A stretch of DNA of 64,000 nucleotides, from contig CM019063.1 in NCBI GenBank assembly GCA_009667805.1, forward strand, positions 57,520,881 to 57,584,880, in the 5' to 3' direction. The position numbers and the translations under genes were made by a program. A model generated the notes under the pieces. The model did no database searches, was not told the origin of the DNA, and was given only the letters and a program-made list of their open reading frames with translations. This DNA is from Leptobrachium leishanense (Eukaryota > Chordata > Amphibia > Anura > Megophryidae). Below, piece by piece: positions 22,048 to 33,398 of the stretch. The number at the start of each line of letters is the position of its first letter. The stretch's first letter is position 1.

Positions 22048-22244
22048 GAAACAATTTAGCTGGCGGCCGCATGTTTTCCTCTTACGAGAGCCACTGGAAT
22101 GAAGCGTGGCCGCTCACCTGGGATGGATCCAACAGCCAGCCACGATCTTGCGAGATCGCGGCTGTCTGTTGGATCCCAGGCGAGCGGCCGCGCTTCATTC
22201 CAGCAGCCGCTCGTAGGAGGAAAACATGCCTGCTAAATTGTTTC
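22048..22244. repeat. 197-bp imperfect palindrome
   Basis: The arms start GAAACAATTTAGC and converge on GATCTTGCGAGATC near 22146-22159; most of each arm pairs. It may be a fold-back MITE. I could not define a target duplication. Confidence 0.75.
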
Positions 22245-23627
22245 GGGCTCCCGGCTCGGGCCACAGCAGGAACCTCGTTCCCGCAGTGTTCCCGCTGTGG
22301 GAGAAGCGCGGGATCGCTGTTCCCGCGCGTTCCTGCAGCGCTCGAGCCCACAGGGTTATTCAAGATCCGAATTGGGACCGAAAGGTAACCGAACAGTGAA
22401 ATTCAGCGTACGGTTACCTTTCCTGGCCATTAGGTTATTCAGAGAGCAGGCAGTTCGCCAAATCCTGGCGAAGTGCCTGCACGTACGGTGCCTGTTCGAG
22501 GGCAGTGAAATCCCCATAGAGAAGCAATGCTTCGTCTATTCAGAGAACAAAAACCAGCAGTGAAAAGTTGCCGAATTGCCCTGCTGTAAGGTGGTTTCAT
22601 TCGACAGGTTTATTCAGGCGATTCCCATAGGCTTCAATGTTAGAAATATTCCCGTTTTAATCCAATATCTAATAAACCGTTGATTATAATATTCTGCAGT
22701 AAAAAGTCTCTTAATCTATACATTTTTTAAAAAACAAGAGAAGACCCAAAAAGGGTCAAAAGTGTTATAGGCGCTGATGGTATTACACCACGTGTGAAAA
22801 GGATGGATTATACAATTTGTGCAGCTCACTGTGGAGTGTATCCCTCACCCAATACAAAATAAAAACAAATATATACCGCAGTACATTCAGGAGCGCAATA
22901 TAAATGGTAAAGTCCTCTTGGAATTTTGCAGTCTTAGGGATCTCCGGAATGAAGTCTCTTTTCAAAAAGTGTTCAGATTGTTCTCCGATGGTATAATGAA
23001 AAATACCGGAAATGGAAAAGAGAAGAGAAAAAAAATCGAGCAATATCGTTTATGCCATGCAACAAAGTATATATACCAAGAGAATGGAAACTCACAAGTC
23101 TAGAGCTATAATAGCTCAATATGAATAGCAATCGAGTCTCTATGGGGGACTCCTCCCTCGAATGATGGAGATTCTGGTTTGACTATTCACCTTGGTCCGA
23201 TGTTCCACATGGCATAGACATCAAGTACCTCGGGAAAAGGATTTAATAGCGTAATCCCGTTTAGGGTATAACTACAAATGTATATTCAGATAGGGTACTC
23301 ACATGTGGCGGAACCTCCTACTTAGGTGGTTCCGTATAGGGAGCAGTGGACCACTTGAAGGGGGTCTTAACCTTAGTCAGATGAAGAAAATTCCTCCGGC
23401 AATAGGTCGGTGGACCCAAAAAATTGCGGCCCAATAGAAAAAAGTTTCTTCAGCAATAGGTCGATGGACCCAAAATTTCGACCCAAAATTGTGACCATAC
23501 AGCTCCAAAAACAGATGGAGGTATCAAGCAAGGCAAAGCATGAGGATATATAATATATGAGTGGAGAGGTATAAGTGGAAAAAAAGATTTATTTAAAATA
23601 CATAAAAGAAGTAAAAAGTGGGGATAG

Positions 23628-23676
23628 CATCGAGACGCGTTTCCCTTACCAAAACTGTAAGCTTCCTCAGTCCAAT
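23628..23676 (-). ncRNA. Hammerhead-ribozyme-like motif, left PLE arm
   Basis: On the minus strand CTGAGGA (23670-23664), a stem CTTAC/GTAAG with loop, GAAA (23643-23640), then CGCGTC. This is the hammerhead core order CUGANGA-stem II-GAAA with a minimal stem III, as reported for Penelope-like elements. Stem I looks weak. Confidence 0.55.
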
Positions 23677-24145
23677 AATCACCCACACTATTATCTCCAC
23701 ATTTTATATCCTCCATAAATTGACGCCGCCGGATTATGGCGTGCGTTCCACTCGAAATCCAGCTGCTTGCGTTCCATTCCTATCACTTCCTCATACGCTA
23801 CATCCGGGTCACCCCCGCCTGCGTTCCACAGGAAACTGGCGCTTGCGTGCCAACAGAGGCGAATCGGATGTGCGTGGTCTGCACTCGCATTCCATATGGG
23901 AGACTAAACCTGCATGACAGAAAGGGATAAATCGGATAGGAATAATTCCTCCGATATGATACAGAAAGAAATAATTACAACAACAATGCCCTCAAAAAGG
24001 CAATGTATCTATATTAGGGGATGATGAAACAAATAACAACATACCAGACTGTTTGCAGAAAAAAGGGAAGAAAGAAAAAAATATATATATATAAAGGAAT
24101 TGAGTATCTAATAATAGATATATAATGAACTTGTATTGAATCATT

Positions 24146-27100
24146 TCAAAAAGTGTTAATCTCAAAATCAGCGTTAAGGCCACCTGGGATGAGGGTGTCA
24201 AGTGTATAAATCCACCTCATCTCAGTCATAATTAATTTTCTATTGAGGTCCTCACCCCTCCAATAGCTTTTAACAGCCTCTAAGGCAAAAAATTGTATGT
24301 CTCTAACACTGCTGCCATGAACTTCTCGAAAATGAACAGACACACTATGTTTTTCATAGCCTCTTACTATGTTGCACAGATGTTCATTGATTCGTACATA
24401 CATGGGTCTTGACGTTTGCCCTATGTAGTTCTTCCCACATGGGCATTTCAATAGATATACCACATTCTTGGAATGGCAGGTAATTAGTTGCTGAATTTTG
24501 TACGTAACGTTGGTTCTGGGTGCAACAAATTCACAGATCGTTCTTTTTTTATTTGATGTTTTCTACATGCGATGCATTGACCGCAACCATAGAAACCAAC
24601 CGGTATTCCAAATGGGTTTGCGAATGTGGATTCCTTCTCAACAATATGGTTTCTGACCAGTTGACGTCCTGAACTTTTCCCACCCCTATAAATGATGGAA
24701 GGTTTATCAGTCAGCAATGTGTTAAGAATAGGGTCTCTTTTTAAAATAGACCAATGTTTTTCTATTGATTTCTTAATTGCTCTGTTATATACGTTGTAGT
24801 CCAGGACAAAAGATACATCGTTGACCTGAATGCCTGTTCGCTGTTTCTTAGTCAGAAGAGTGGATCTATCCATTTGTAGTACATCTTCCTTAATATTTTC
24901 GAGAGCACACTTCTGATAACCCTTATTGGCGAACTCATGTATCAGTTTTTGAGATTGCAACTGGTAATGTCTATCATCAGTACAATTTCGGCGAACCCTA
25001 ACCATTTGTCCCTTGGGGATGCCGTTAAGCCAAGGTGGGTAGTGATCGCTTCTTTTGTCAATGTAACCATTAACATGAACGTCTTTAAAGTGGGTTTTAG
25101 TACAAACCTTTCCGTTCTCTACATATATTGTGAGATCAACAAAATCTATTGTGTCTCTACTGATGTTTGATTCCAATTTTGATGCCAAATGAGTTGGTAT
25201 TCAAATATATAAGGAAGGACTCCAACTCAACTTGGCTACCCTGCCACACGATCAAGACATCGTCTATGTATCTACGATAAAGGACGAGGCTGCGCCCCCA
25301 GTCATGTCCGGCCCAAACCATTAGATTCTCCCAGTGGGCCATGAATAGGTTTGCATAACTGGGGCGAACCTCGTCCCCATGGCCGTACCATTTGTCTGCA
25401 AGTAAAAAGACCCATTGTACCAAAAATAATTGTTGGTCAATATGAGACGTATACCCTCAATAATAAATTTAATCTGATCCAATTCGAAGCGTCCTGAATC
25501 TAAAAGAAAAAGTCTCAGTAGCTGTACATCCCACATGGTGGGGGATTATAGTGTACAAGGAATTAACATCACAGGTTGCCATAATGTAATTATCGTTCCA
25601 CTCAATTTTGTCCAAAAGACACAACAGCGACATTGTGTCCCTGAGATAAGCACGAGTCTCTACCACTAAGGGCTGCAATAGTAGGTCGATATATTCAGAG
25701 ATTCTAGATGTGATCGAGTTGATGCCTGACACTATGGGGCGGCCTGGGGGATTAATTTTGTTTTTGTGTAGTTTGGGCAGATAATAAATGACCGGTAAAC
25801 GAGGATATTCGATTTTCAAATAGTGATGTTCCCTCTCTTTAAGAATACCCATATCCTTGCCCCTCTGTAGATATTCAAAGAATACTTGTTTTATTCGGGC
25901 AGTGGGGTTGCCGGGTAATAGTTGATAAGTATTAGAATCACCCAATAATCTGCTCATTTCTTGATGGTACTGGTCAATATTTAGAACTACAACACCCCCC
26001 CCCCCTTATCTGCGGGTTTGATGATGATATTATTATCTTCTTGCAATTGTTTAAGTCCTGTATTTTCCCCTTTGGTCAAATTTCTATGGAATTTGTTATT
26101 AGTCTTGGTCTCTAATTTCCTTATATCGGCGTATATCATTTGCTCAAATGTATCAATCTCTTTAGAGACCATATGTCGAGGGTAAAAGGTTGACTTTTCT
26201 TTAAGTTCGGTGTGTACATATGGATCTGATTGTAATTCCAATTGTCTCTCCAAAGGAGTTCTTGAGAAAAAACGTTTAAGACACAATTTTCTTTTGAACC
26301 TTTGCAGGTCAATATATGTGTTGAAAGTGTTGCCTCGATAGGTGGGGACAAATTTTAGACCTTTGGCCAAAAGATCAACTTGACCTTGAGTGAGTGTTTT
26401 GCCACTAAGGTTGAAGATACCTCTAGATTCTATATTTTTCCTCTCTTTCCTTCCCTGTACAGCTCTTCCTCCTCTGCATCCTCTTCTCTTAGGGTCTCTT
26501 CCTTGGAGTCTTCTCTTGTTGTTGATGATTGTTTGTACCTTTCATCTTGTTTTTGTAGTTGACCAAGTGAGGGACTTCGTTCCCAAGATCTAGTCTCTCG
26601 TCTCTTCCAGGGATCTCACAATCTTGATGTTGGAGAAGAGGTGTATATCGATTGCTCAGGGGAAATGGTCGTGCTCTATGAGGATTAAAATCACGAGATA
26701 TATTCCGACCCGCTTCATAGGGATGTTGGTATTTATTACTCCTATGTTCGTAATTTTCAAAGGTTTTCCGATACGTTTCATATGGATCATTCTCTTTTCT
26801 ACTCGGAGGTGGCCTTCTATTGATTGGATTCCATCTGGGACTAGGATTATAAATATTGGGGCCTCGGAAACTATTTCTTCTTGGCGGGAACTTTCTCCTT
26901 ACCGCTATAGTTTCTTTTTGTTGTGTCCTCTCCTGTGGATACATCCATCGAGGTTTTGATACTTGTTGCTGTGGGTCTTCTCTAGTGCTACTTCTAGGGG
27001 TAAAACAGCTTTTACCCCACTTCTACCCCTGAAATGCTGGTTCACTGTATGGTTCTGAAAGATCCAAACTCTATTAGCAGCATAGTCTCCCAAATCACGG

Positions 27101-27456
27101 TTGAATTTGCTTTTCTTCTTGGTTATAAGTTCTTTCTCTAATTTCCCCAATGCATTCTCAATTCTATCCAGATATTCCTTTCTTTCAGTTTCTTCTGAAC
27201 AAACACCTATTTGATCGAAAACTGAAGTAATTTCCAGACCAAGTGATAGCAGCAGGTCTTTCCTTCTTGAAATAACTACTTCCAACATAGTGAGAGAAAA
27301 GCCTTCTAACATGTTACACCACGTGACCATAAATGGATCATCGATCATTTCGGGAGAAGGGTCTTTGATCCATCTTAGGCCACGGGGAATGATGTTATCT
27401 TTAGAATAACGTTCTAAAGTGTTTATATCCCACTTCAATCTCAACTCTTTTTTTGA
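24146..27456 (-). pseudogene. PLE RT/GIY-YIG gene, left copy, frameshifted
   Basis: This is the longer copy of the PLE polyprotein. On the minus strand the order is an N-terminal PLE domain (27456-26905, with SKKELRLKWDINTLERY), a basic linker (26944-26489), the RT N-terminal region with KGLKFVPTYRG (26370-25987), RT core with LPKLHKNKINPPGRP (25957-25469), the catalytic YRRYIDDV segment (25423-25157), the RT thumb/linker (25188-24484) and a GIY-YIG endonuclease with VVYLLKCPCGKNYIGQ (24463-24146). Each step changes frame, so about seven single-base shifts break it, several at homopolymers such as the C run at 25987-26004. The start codon is not clear: the N-terminus meets the inversion junction. 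Confidence 0.85.
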
Positions 27457-27458
27457 AA

Positions 27459-28087
27459 GAGGATGCAGAGGAGGAAGAGCTGTACAGGGAAGGAAAGAGA
27501 GGAAAAATATAGAATCTAGAGGTATCTTCAACCTTAGTGGCAAAACACTCACTCAAGGTCAAGTTGATCTTTTGGCCAAAGGTCTAAAATTTGTCCCCAC
27601 CTATCGAGGCAACACTTTCAACACATATATTGACCTGCAAAGGTTCAAAAGAAAATTGTGTCTTAAACGTTTTTTCTCAAGAACTCCTTTGGAGAGACAA
27701 TTGGAATTACAATCAGATCCATATGTACACACCGAACTTAAAGAAAAGTCAACCTTTTACCCTCGACATATGGTCTCTAAAGAGATTGATACATTGAGCA
27801 AATGATATACGCCGATATAAGGAAATTAGAGACCAAGACTAATAACAAATTCCATAGAAATTTGACCAAAGGGGAAAATACAGGACTTAAACAATTGCAA
27901 GAAGATAATAATATCATCATCAAACCCGCAGATAAGGGGGGGGGGGTGTTGTAGTTCTAAATATTGACCAGTACCATCAAGAAATGAGCAGATTATTGGG
28001 TGATTCTAATACTTATCAACTATTACCGGCAACCCCACTGCCCGAATAAAACAAGTATTCTTTGAATATCTACAGAGGGGCAAGGAT
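27459..28087 (+). pseudogene. PLE RT N-terminal region, right copy, frameshifted
   Basis: The right copy starts abruptly in the linker before the RT and lacks the N-terminal domain. The frame carrying KGLKFVPTYRG stops near 27805 after a one-base loss relative to the left arm. Further shifts lie at the G run near 27939-27948 and near 28030. RT coding then continues in the next entry. Confidence 0.75.
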
Positions 28088-29800
28088 ATGGGTATTCTTA
28101 AAGAGAGGGAACAGCACTATTTGAAAATCGAATATCCTCGTTTACCGGTCATTTATTATCTGCCCAAACTACACAAAAACAAAATTAATCCCCCAGGCCG
28201 CCCCATAGTGTCAGGCATCAACTCGATCACATCTAGAATCTCTGAATATATCGACCTACTATTGCAGCCCTTAGTGGTAGAGACTCGTGCTTATCTCAGG
28301 GACACAATGTCGCTGTTGTGTCTTTTGGACAAAATTGAGTGGAACGATAATTACATTATGGCAACCTGTGATGTTAATTCCTTGTACACTATAATCCCCC
28401 ACCATGTGGGATGTACAGCTACTGAGACTTTTCTTTTAGATTCAGGACGCTTCGAATTGGATCAGATTAAATTTATTATTGAGGGTATACGTCTCATATT
28501 GACCAACAATTATTTTTGGTACAATGGGTCTTTTTACTTGCAGACAAATGGTACGGCCATGGGGACGAGGTTCGCCCCCAGTTATGCAAACCTATTCATG
28601 GCCCACTGGGAGAATCTAATGGTTTGGGCCGGACATGACTGGGGGCGCAGCCTCGTCCTTTATCGTAGATACATAGACGATGTCTTGATCGTGTGGCAGG
28701 GTAGCCAAGTTGAGTTGGAGTCCTTCCTTATATATTTGAATACCAACTCATTTGGCATCAAATTGGAATCAAACATCAGTAGAGACACAATAGATTTTGT
28801 TGATCTCACAATATATGTAGAGAACGGAAAGGTTTGTACTAAAACCCACTTTAAAGACGTTCATGTTAATGGTTACATTGACAAAAGAAGCGATCACTAC
28901 CCACCTTGGCTTAACGGCATCCCCAAGGGACAAATGGTTAGGGTTCGCCGAAATTGTACTGATGATAGACATTACCAGTTGCAATCTCAAAAACTGATAC
29001 ATGAGTTCGCCAATAAGGGTTATCAGAAGTGTGCTCTCGAAAATATTAAGGAAGATGTACTACAAATGGATAGATCCACTCTTCTGACTAAGAAACAGCG
29101 AACAGGCATTCAGGTCAACGATGTATCTTTTGTCCTGGACTACAACGTATATAACAGAGCAATTAAGAAATCAATAGAAAAACATTGGTCTATTTTAAAA
29201 AGAGACCCTATTCTTAACACATTGCTGACTGATAAACCTTCCATCATTTATAGGGGTGGGAAAAGTTCAGGACGTCAACTGGTCAGAAACCATATTGTTG
29301 AGAAGGAATCCACATTCGCAAACCCATTTGGAATACCGGTTGGTTTCTATGGTTGCGGTCAATGCATCGCATGTAGAAAAACATCAAATAAAAAAAGAAC
29401 GATCTGTGAATTTGTTGCACCCAGAACCAACGTTACGTACAAAATTCAGCAACTAATTACCTGCCATTCCAAGAATGTGGTATATCTATTGAAATGCCCA
29501 TGTGGGAAGAACTACATAGGGCAAACGTCAAGACCCATGTATGTACGAATCAATGAACATCTGTGCAACATAGTAAGAGGCTATGAAAAACATAGTGTGT
29601 CTGTTCATTTTCGAGAAGTTCATGGCAGCAGTGTTAGAGACATACAATTTTTTGCCTTAGAGGCTGTTAAAAGCTATTGGAGGGGTGAGGACCTCAATAG
29701 AAAATTAATTATGACTGAGATGAGGTGGATTTATACACTTGACACCCTCATCCCAGGTGGCCTTAACGCTGATTTTGAGATTAACCACTTTTTGAAATGA
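28088..29800 (+). CDS. PLE reverse transcriptase plus GIY-YIG endonuclease (partial ORF)
   Basis: This 570-codon open frame spans the RT core and endonuclease without a stop. LPKLHKNKINPPGRPIVSG lies at about residues 25-43, the catalytic Asp pair of YRRYIDDV at 197-198, a cysteine cluster CGQCIAC near 435, and the GIY-YIG core VVYLLKCPCGKNYIG at 464-478 followed by the conserved Arg-x-x-Glu-His region. RT copies element RNA at the target; the endonuclease makes the nick. The RT N-terminus is out of frame upstream, so the ORF is not a full gene. The first Met is internal. The cysteine-bearing GIY-YIG type resembles vertebrate Neptune/Poseidon-group PLEs; the exact clade needs a tree. Confidence 0.85.
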   Translation: MGILKEREQHYLKIEYPRLPVIYYLPKLHKNKINPPGRPIVSGINSITSRISEYIDLLLQPLVVETRAYLRDTMSLLCLLDKIEWNDNYIMATCDVNSLYTIIPHHVGCTATETFLLDSGRFELDQIKFIIEGIRLILTNNYFWYNGSFYLQTNGTAMGTRFAPSYANLFMAHWENLMVWAGHDWGRSLVLYRRYIDDVLIVWQGSQVELESFLIYLNTNSFGIKLESNISRDTIDFVDLTIYVENGKVCTKTHFKDVHVNGYIDKRSDHYPPWLNGIPKGQMVRVRRNCTDDRHYQLQSQKLIHEFANKGYQKCALENIKEDVLQMDRSTLLTKKQRTGIQVNDVSFVLDYNVYNRAIKKSIEKHWSILKRDPILNTLLTDKPSIIYRGGKSSGRQLVRNHIVEKESTFANPFGIPVGFYGCGQCIACRKTSNKKRTICEFVAPRTNVTYKIQQLITCHSKNVVYLLKCPCGKNYIGQTSRPMYVRINEHLCNIVRGYEKHSVSVHFREVHGSSVRDIQFFALEAVKSYWRGEDLNRKLIMTEMRWIYTLDTLIPGGLNADFEINHFLK

Positions 29801-30259
29801 TTCAATACAAGTTCATTATATATCTATTATTAGATACTCAATTCCTTTATATATATATATTGTTTCTTTCTTTCCCTTTTTTCTGCAAACAGTCTGGTAT
29901 GTTGTTATTTGTTTCATCATCCCCTTAGAATAGATACATTGCCTTTTTGAGGGCATTGTTGTTGTAATTATTTCTGTATCATATCGGAGGAATTATTCCT
30001 ATCCGATTTATCCCTTTCTGTCATGCAGGTTTAGTCTCCCATATGGAATGCGAGTGCAGACCACGCACATCCGATTCGCCTCTGTTGGCACGCAAGCGCC
30101 AGTTTCCTGTGGAACGCAGGCGGGGGTGACCCGGATGTAGCGTATGAGGAAGTGATAGGAATGGAACGTAAGCAGCTGGATTTCGAGTGGAACGCACGCC
30201 ATAATCCGGCGGCGTCAATTTATGGAGGATATAAAATGTGGAGATAATAGTGTGGGTGA

Positions 30260-30312
30260 TTATTGGACTGAGGAAGCTTACAGTTTTGGTAAGGAAACGC
30301 GTCTCGATGCTA
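30260..30312 (+). ncRNA. Hammerhead-ribozyme-like motif, right PLE arm
   Basis: CTGAGGA at 30268-30274, stem CTTAC/GTAAG, GAAA at 30294-30297 and CGCGTC at 30298-30303, mirroring the left arm. The left arm has one more G before GAAA. Confidence 0.55.
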
Positions 30313-31510
30313 TCCCCACTTTTTACTTCTTTTATGTATTTTAAATAAATCTTTTTTTCCACTTATACCTCTCCACTCATATATTATATATCCTCATGCT
30401 TTGCCTTGCTTGATACCTCCATCTGTTTTTGGAGCTGTATGGTCACAATTTTGGGTCGAAATTTTGGGTCCATCGACCTATTGCTGAAGAAACCTTTTTC
30501 TATTGGGCCGCAATTTTTTGGGTCCACCGACCTATTGCCGGAGGAATTTTCTTCATCTGACTAAGGTTAAGACCCCCTTCAAGTGGTCCACTGCTCCCTA
30601 TACGGAACCACCTAAGTAGGAGGTTCCGCCACATGTGAGTACCCTATCTGAATATACATTTGTAGTTATACCCTAAACGGGATTACGCTATTAAATCCTT
30701 TTCCCGAGGTACTTGATGTCTATGCCATGTGGAACATCGGACCAAGGTGAATAGTCAAACCAGAATCTCCATCATTCGAGGGAGGAGTCCCCCATAGAGA
30801 CTCGATTGCGATTCATATTGAGCTATTATAGCTCTAGACTTGTGAGTTTCCATTCTCTTGGTATATATACTTTGTTGCATGGCATAAACGATATTGCTCG
30901 ATTTTTTTTCTCTTCTCTTTTCCATTTCCGGTATTTTTCATTATACCATCGGAGAACAATCTGAACACTTTTTGAAAAGAGACTTCATTCCGGAGATCCC
31001 TAAGACTGCAAAATTCCAAGAGGACTATACATTTTTTAGGTGGGTTTTTTTAAATCGTTTTTTTTTTTCTGTAACAGCCCTTTTTATTATCATTCATTGG
31101 ATCTTATATGTAAATTTCAGACATTTTCGTTCTGTAGTTTCTTTGCAAACAGAGTTTCACTTTTCAAACATTCAAGCTACTGGGTTTTTATTTTTTCACT
31201 CCATTCATCTGCGTTGTCGGGTTTTTCCGGTGGCTGCTTTGCGCTGTGATTGGCGTCTGCTCGGGTTTCTCCGGCGTGTTCGGCGGGGTTAATCCAGATG
31301 TTTTTGTGAGTTTTGGTGTGCGTTCACCGGATTTTGCGGTGAGTGTTCGTCGGGTTTGCGGTGGCTTTTCCCTGCACTACGACGGCCCTGTGGTGCTTGC
31401 TGAATACACCGCAGGGTCGCCGAAATGGGATTGCCAAATCGCACCGAATTGAAGAGAACGAAAAGTCACAGAACGTGCAGTGAATTTTCGATTCTCTTTG
31501 AATAACCCTG

Positions 31511-32145
31511 TCAGACGTCATTCTTTCCAGAATGGCGCAGATGGAGAATGAGCTGATTGGAATAGCTTGTTCTTGGGTGTGGATATGTGTGTAGAATGTC
31601 AGTAGGCATCTGACTAGCCTTTGCATTGACATAAAACCCATGTTGAGAGGCCCCTGGCAGAGTGAGGCCATACACGTTCGCCTATGGTGCCTAATAATAG
31701 TGGCTCCTCTGAAGAGAACGATAACAATCAGTAATAAACAATATTGCTTAAAACCATGTTACATTTCTTCGAATGTTGTTTAAAAATGTATTTTTATAAA
31801 TAACCACAAGGTGGCAATACAATGTTTGGGAATGTTTGTGAGTCTACTACTTCGCTGCCCATACATCTGCATACAACAAGCCACATGGTACATTACATGA
31901 CCTGCCGCGATTATTACATTTAATGAAGCATTTGTGTGTCATAGAGCATCATGGAATTTAATATTTTCTTAACATCAGGGGCCGATCTGGTAATGGGGAG
32001 CCGCAATCGCAAAATTTGTTTTCCATAAGCAGCTCTTTATTTCACTGAAATTTGGGTGCTTCCTGAATAACCCCTTTATTGTCAAATCAAATTGTATTGA
32101 GAGTACAAGACCTCAAAGGGAAGCGAAGATTCAGCCTTTACAGCA
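31511..32145. other. No recognised feature
   Basis: AT-rich sequence between two MITEs; I see no ORF with family signature and no repeat that recurs elsewhere in the window. Confidence 0.4.
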
Positions 32146-32149
32146 TTAA

Positions 32150-33375
32150 CCCTTTCGCTGCTGAGGCTTTTCCCGCCCCTGTGCTGAGGTCATATTTACC
32201 GGTTTTGCTCATCATGTTTAAATGCGTTTTGAAGGCTTATTTTAGTATATGACCCAGACATATTATATATCGTTCTTTCCGTCAGACTCGGCAGATTCAT
32301 AATATGTCATTATTATATGTATACGTCATGACCTGTCTGTATATTATAACAAAAAATGCAATAAAATATGAATTTTCAATAATTTACAGCGTGTAAAGTG
32401 TTTTTTTTTCACATTTTAACATGCGAGCAATTGCGGTTATATTTTGTATGGGGTGCGCTTGTTAAAAAAATTAGAAATGGGGTCTCGTTACATTTTTTTT
32501 TGAGGAAAATTACGCGATTTTTAACAAACGCACCGCATACAAAAATCGTTAGTGCAGCATCATTGTTCACATTATAATTGAAATGGGAACAATATTGCTG
32601 CATTAACAAACCAACAAAAAGAAAAAAAACTTGTTTATTTTTTTTATAATTTGTTTTTTAAATATTTTTTTATTTTTATTTTTAATTTTAATTTTTTTAA
32701 AAAACTTTTTTCACAGTCGTGTTTGGTATCGTTGGAACGGCCATGCTCTGGCCGATCCAACAGTACCAAACATTAACCCCTAGCTGCCATGGATCGGGAG
32801 ATAGGGGGTTCATTGGAACCCCCTATCTCCACCATTGGTAGCAGCTAGGGGTTAACTCCAGGACTGGCGTCATCGTGCATAGCAGTCCTCAGGGGGAGTT
32901 CCCGGAGGCTTGGCCGACATCCAAGATGTCGGCCAGCTCCGGGAAAGGATCACGAACCGGCGCTTTTCAGCGCCGATTCGTGATCCGGCTCCCCAGGGGT
33001 TAATGACAGCCACCGTTTGGAAGGGCAGGCTGTGCCCTTCCAAACGGTGCCTGGCATTAAGCTCAGGACCCCCGCGATCGGTAGGGAGAGAGGTCCGAAG
33101 GACCTCCCCCCCTCCCTTTCAGGCGCCTCCTCCGCACAGCCGGGGGGGCGCCTGAAATAGATGTCATCGCGCCACCGCGATGACATCTATTGTGCCCGCG
33201 GCAGTCCCGGAGTGACGGGTTGACATCCAAGATGTCAGCCCGCACCGGGGGGCACAGCGATCGGCTGGAATCCGGACGATCGCAGGCTGCTTCGGGAGGA
33301 CGCGCTCAGCGCGTCCTCCGCAGCCAACCCTTCCTGCGGCAGGACGCGCTGAGCTCGTCCTCCAAAGCGAAGTGG
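32150..33375 (+). mobile_element. TTAA-flanked hairpin-string MITE, copy 2
   Basis: It is flanked by TTAA at 32146-32149 and 33376-33379. Termini are CCCTTTCGCTGCTGAGG and, inverted, CCACTTCGCTTTGGAGG. The right half is a chain of hairpins: CGTTTGGAAGGGCA with its complement, GATGTCATCGCG/CGCGATGACATC, GCCGACATCCAAGATGTCGGC, GGACGCGCTCAGCGCGTCC and others. The left half is AT-rich. Homologous, in opposite orientation, to 44542-45779. Confidence 0.85.
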
Positions 33376-33398
33376 TTAATCAAGCATTCAAACTCTAT

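Larger units (their letters stand above)
22731..31024. mobile_element. Palindromic double Penelope-like element
   Basis: Two PLE copies lie head to head: a minus-strand copy (22731-27458) and a plus-strand copy (27459-31024). The homologous arms are 22913-26484 and 27459-31024, about 3.57 kb each and nearly identical. A single-copy ~970-bp centre (26485-27458) holds the N-terminal coding region of the left copy. One 14-bp direct repeat, CTATACATTTTTTA, flanks the whole (22717-22730, 31025-31038). Only the left end has an extra ~180 bp (22731-22912). PLEs encode a reverse transcriptase fused to a GIY-YIG endonuclease, and both are visible here. Confidence 0.88.
22351..31510 (+). mobile_element. 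CAGGGTTATTC-family MITE split by the PLE
   Basis: The left part is 22351-22730 and the right part 31025-31510. Joined at the PLE target site they give the same order of phrases as the uninterrupted copy at 33399-34174. Flanking triplets are CCA and TCA, an imperfect duplication. Confidence 0.8.

Noticed and set aside
21126..22388. 420-codon plus-strand ORF and several minus-strand ones
   Set aside because: Tandem-repeat translations of the 24-26-bp array running into a palindrome.
26380..26959. Plus-strand ORFs rich in Ser, Phe or Trp
   Set aside because: Antisense of the PLE linker.
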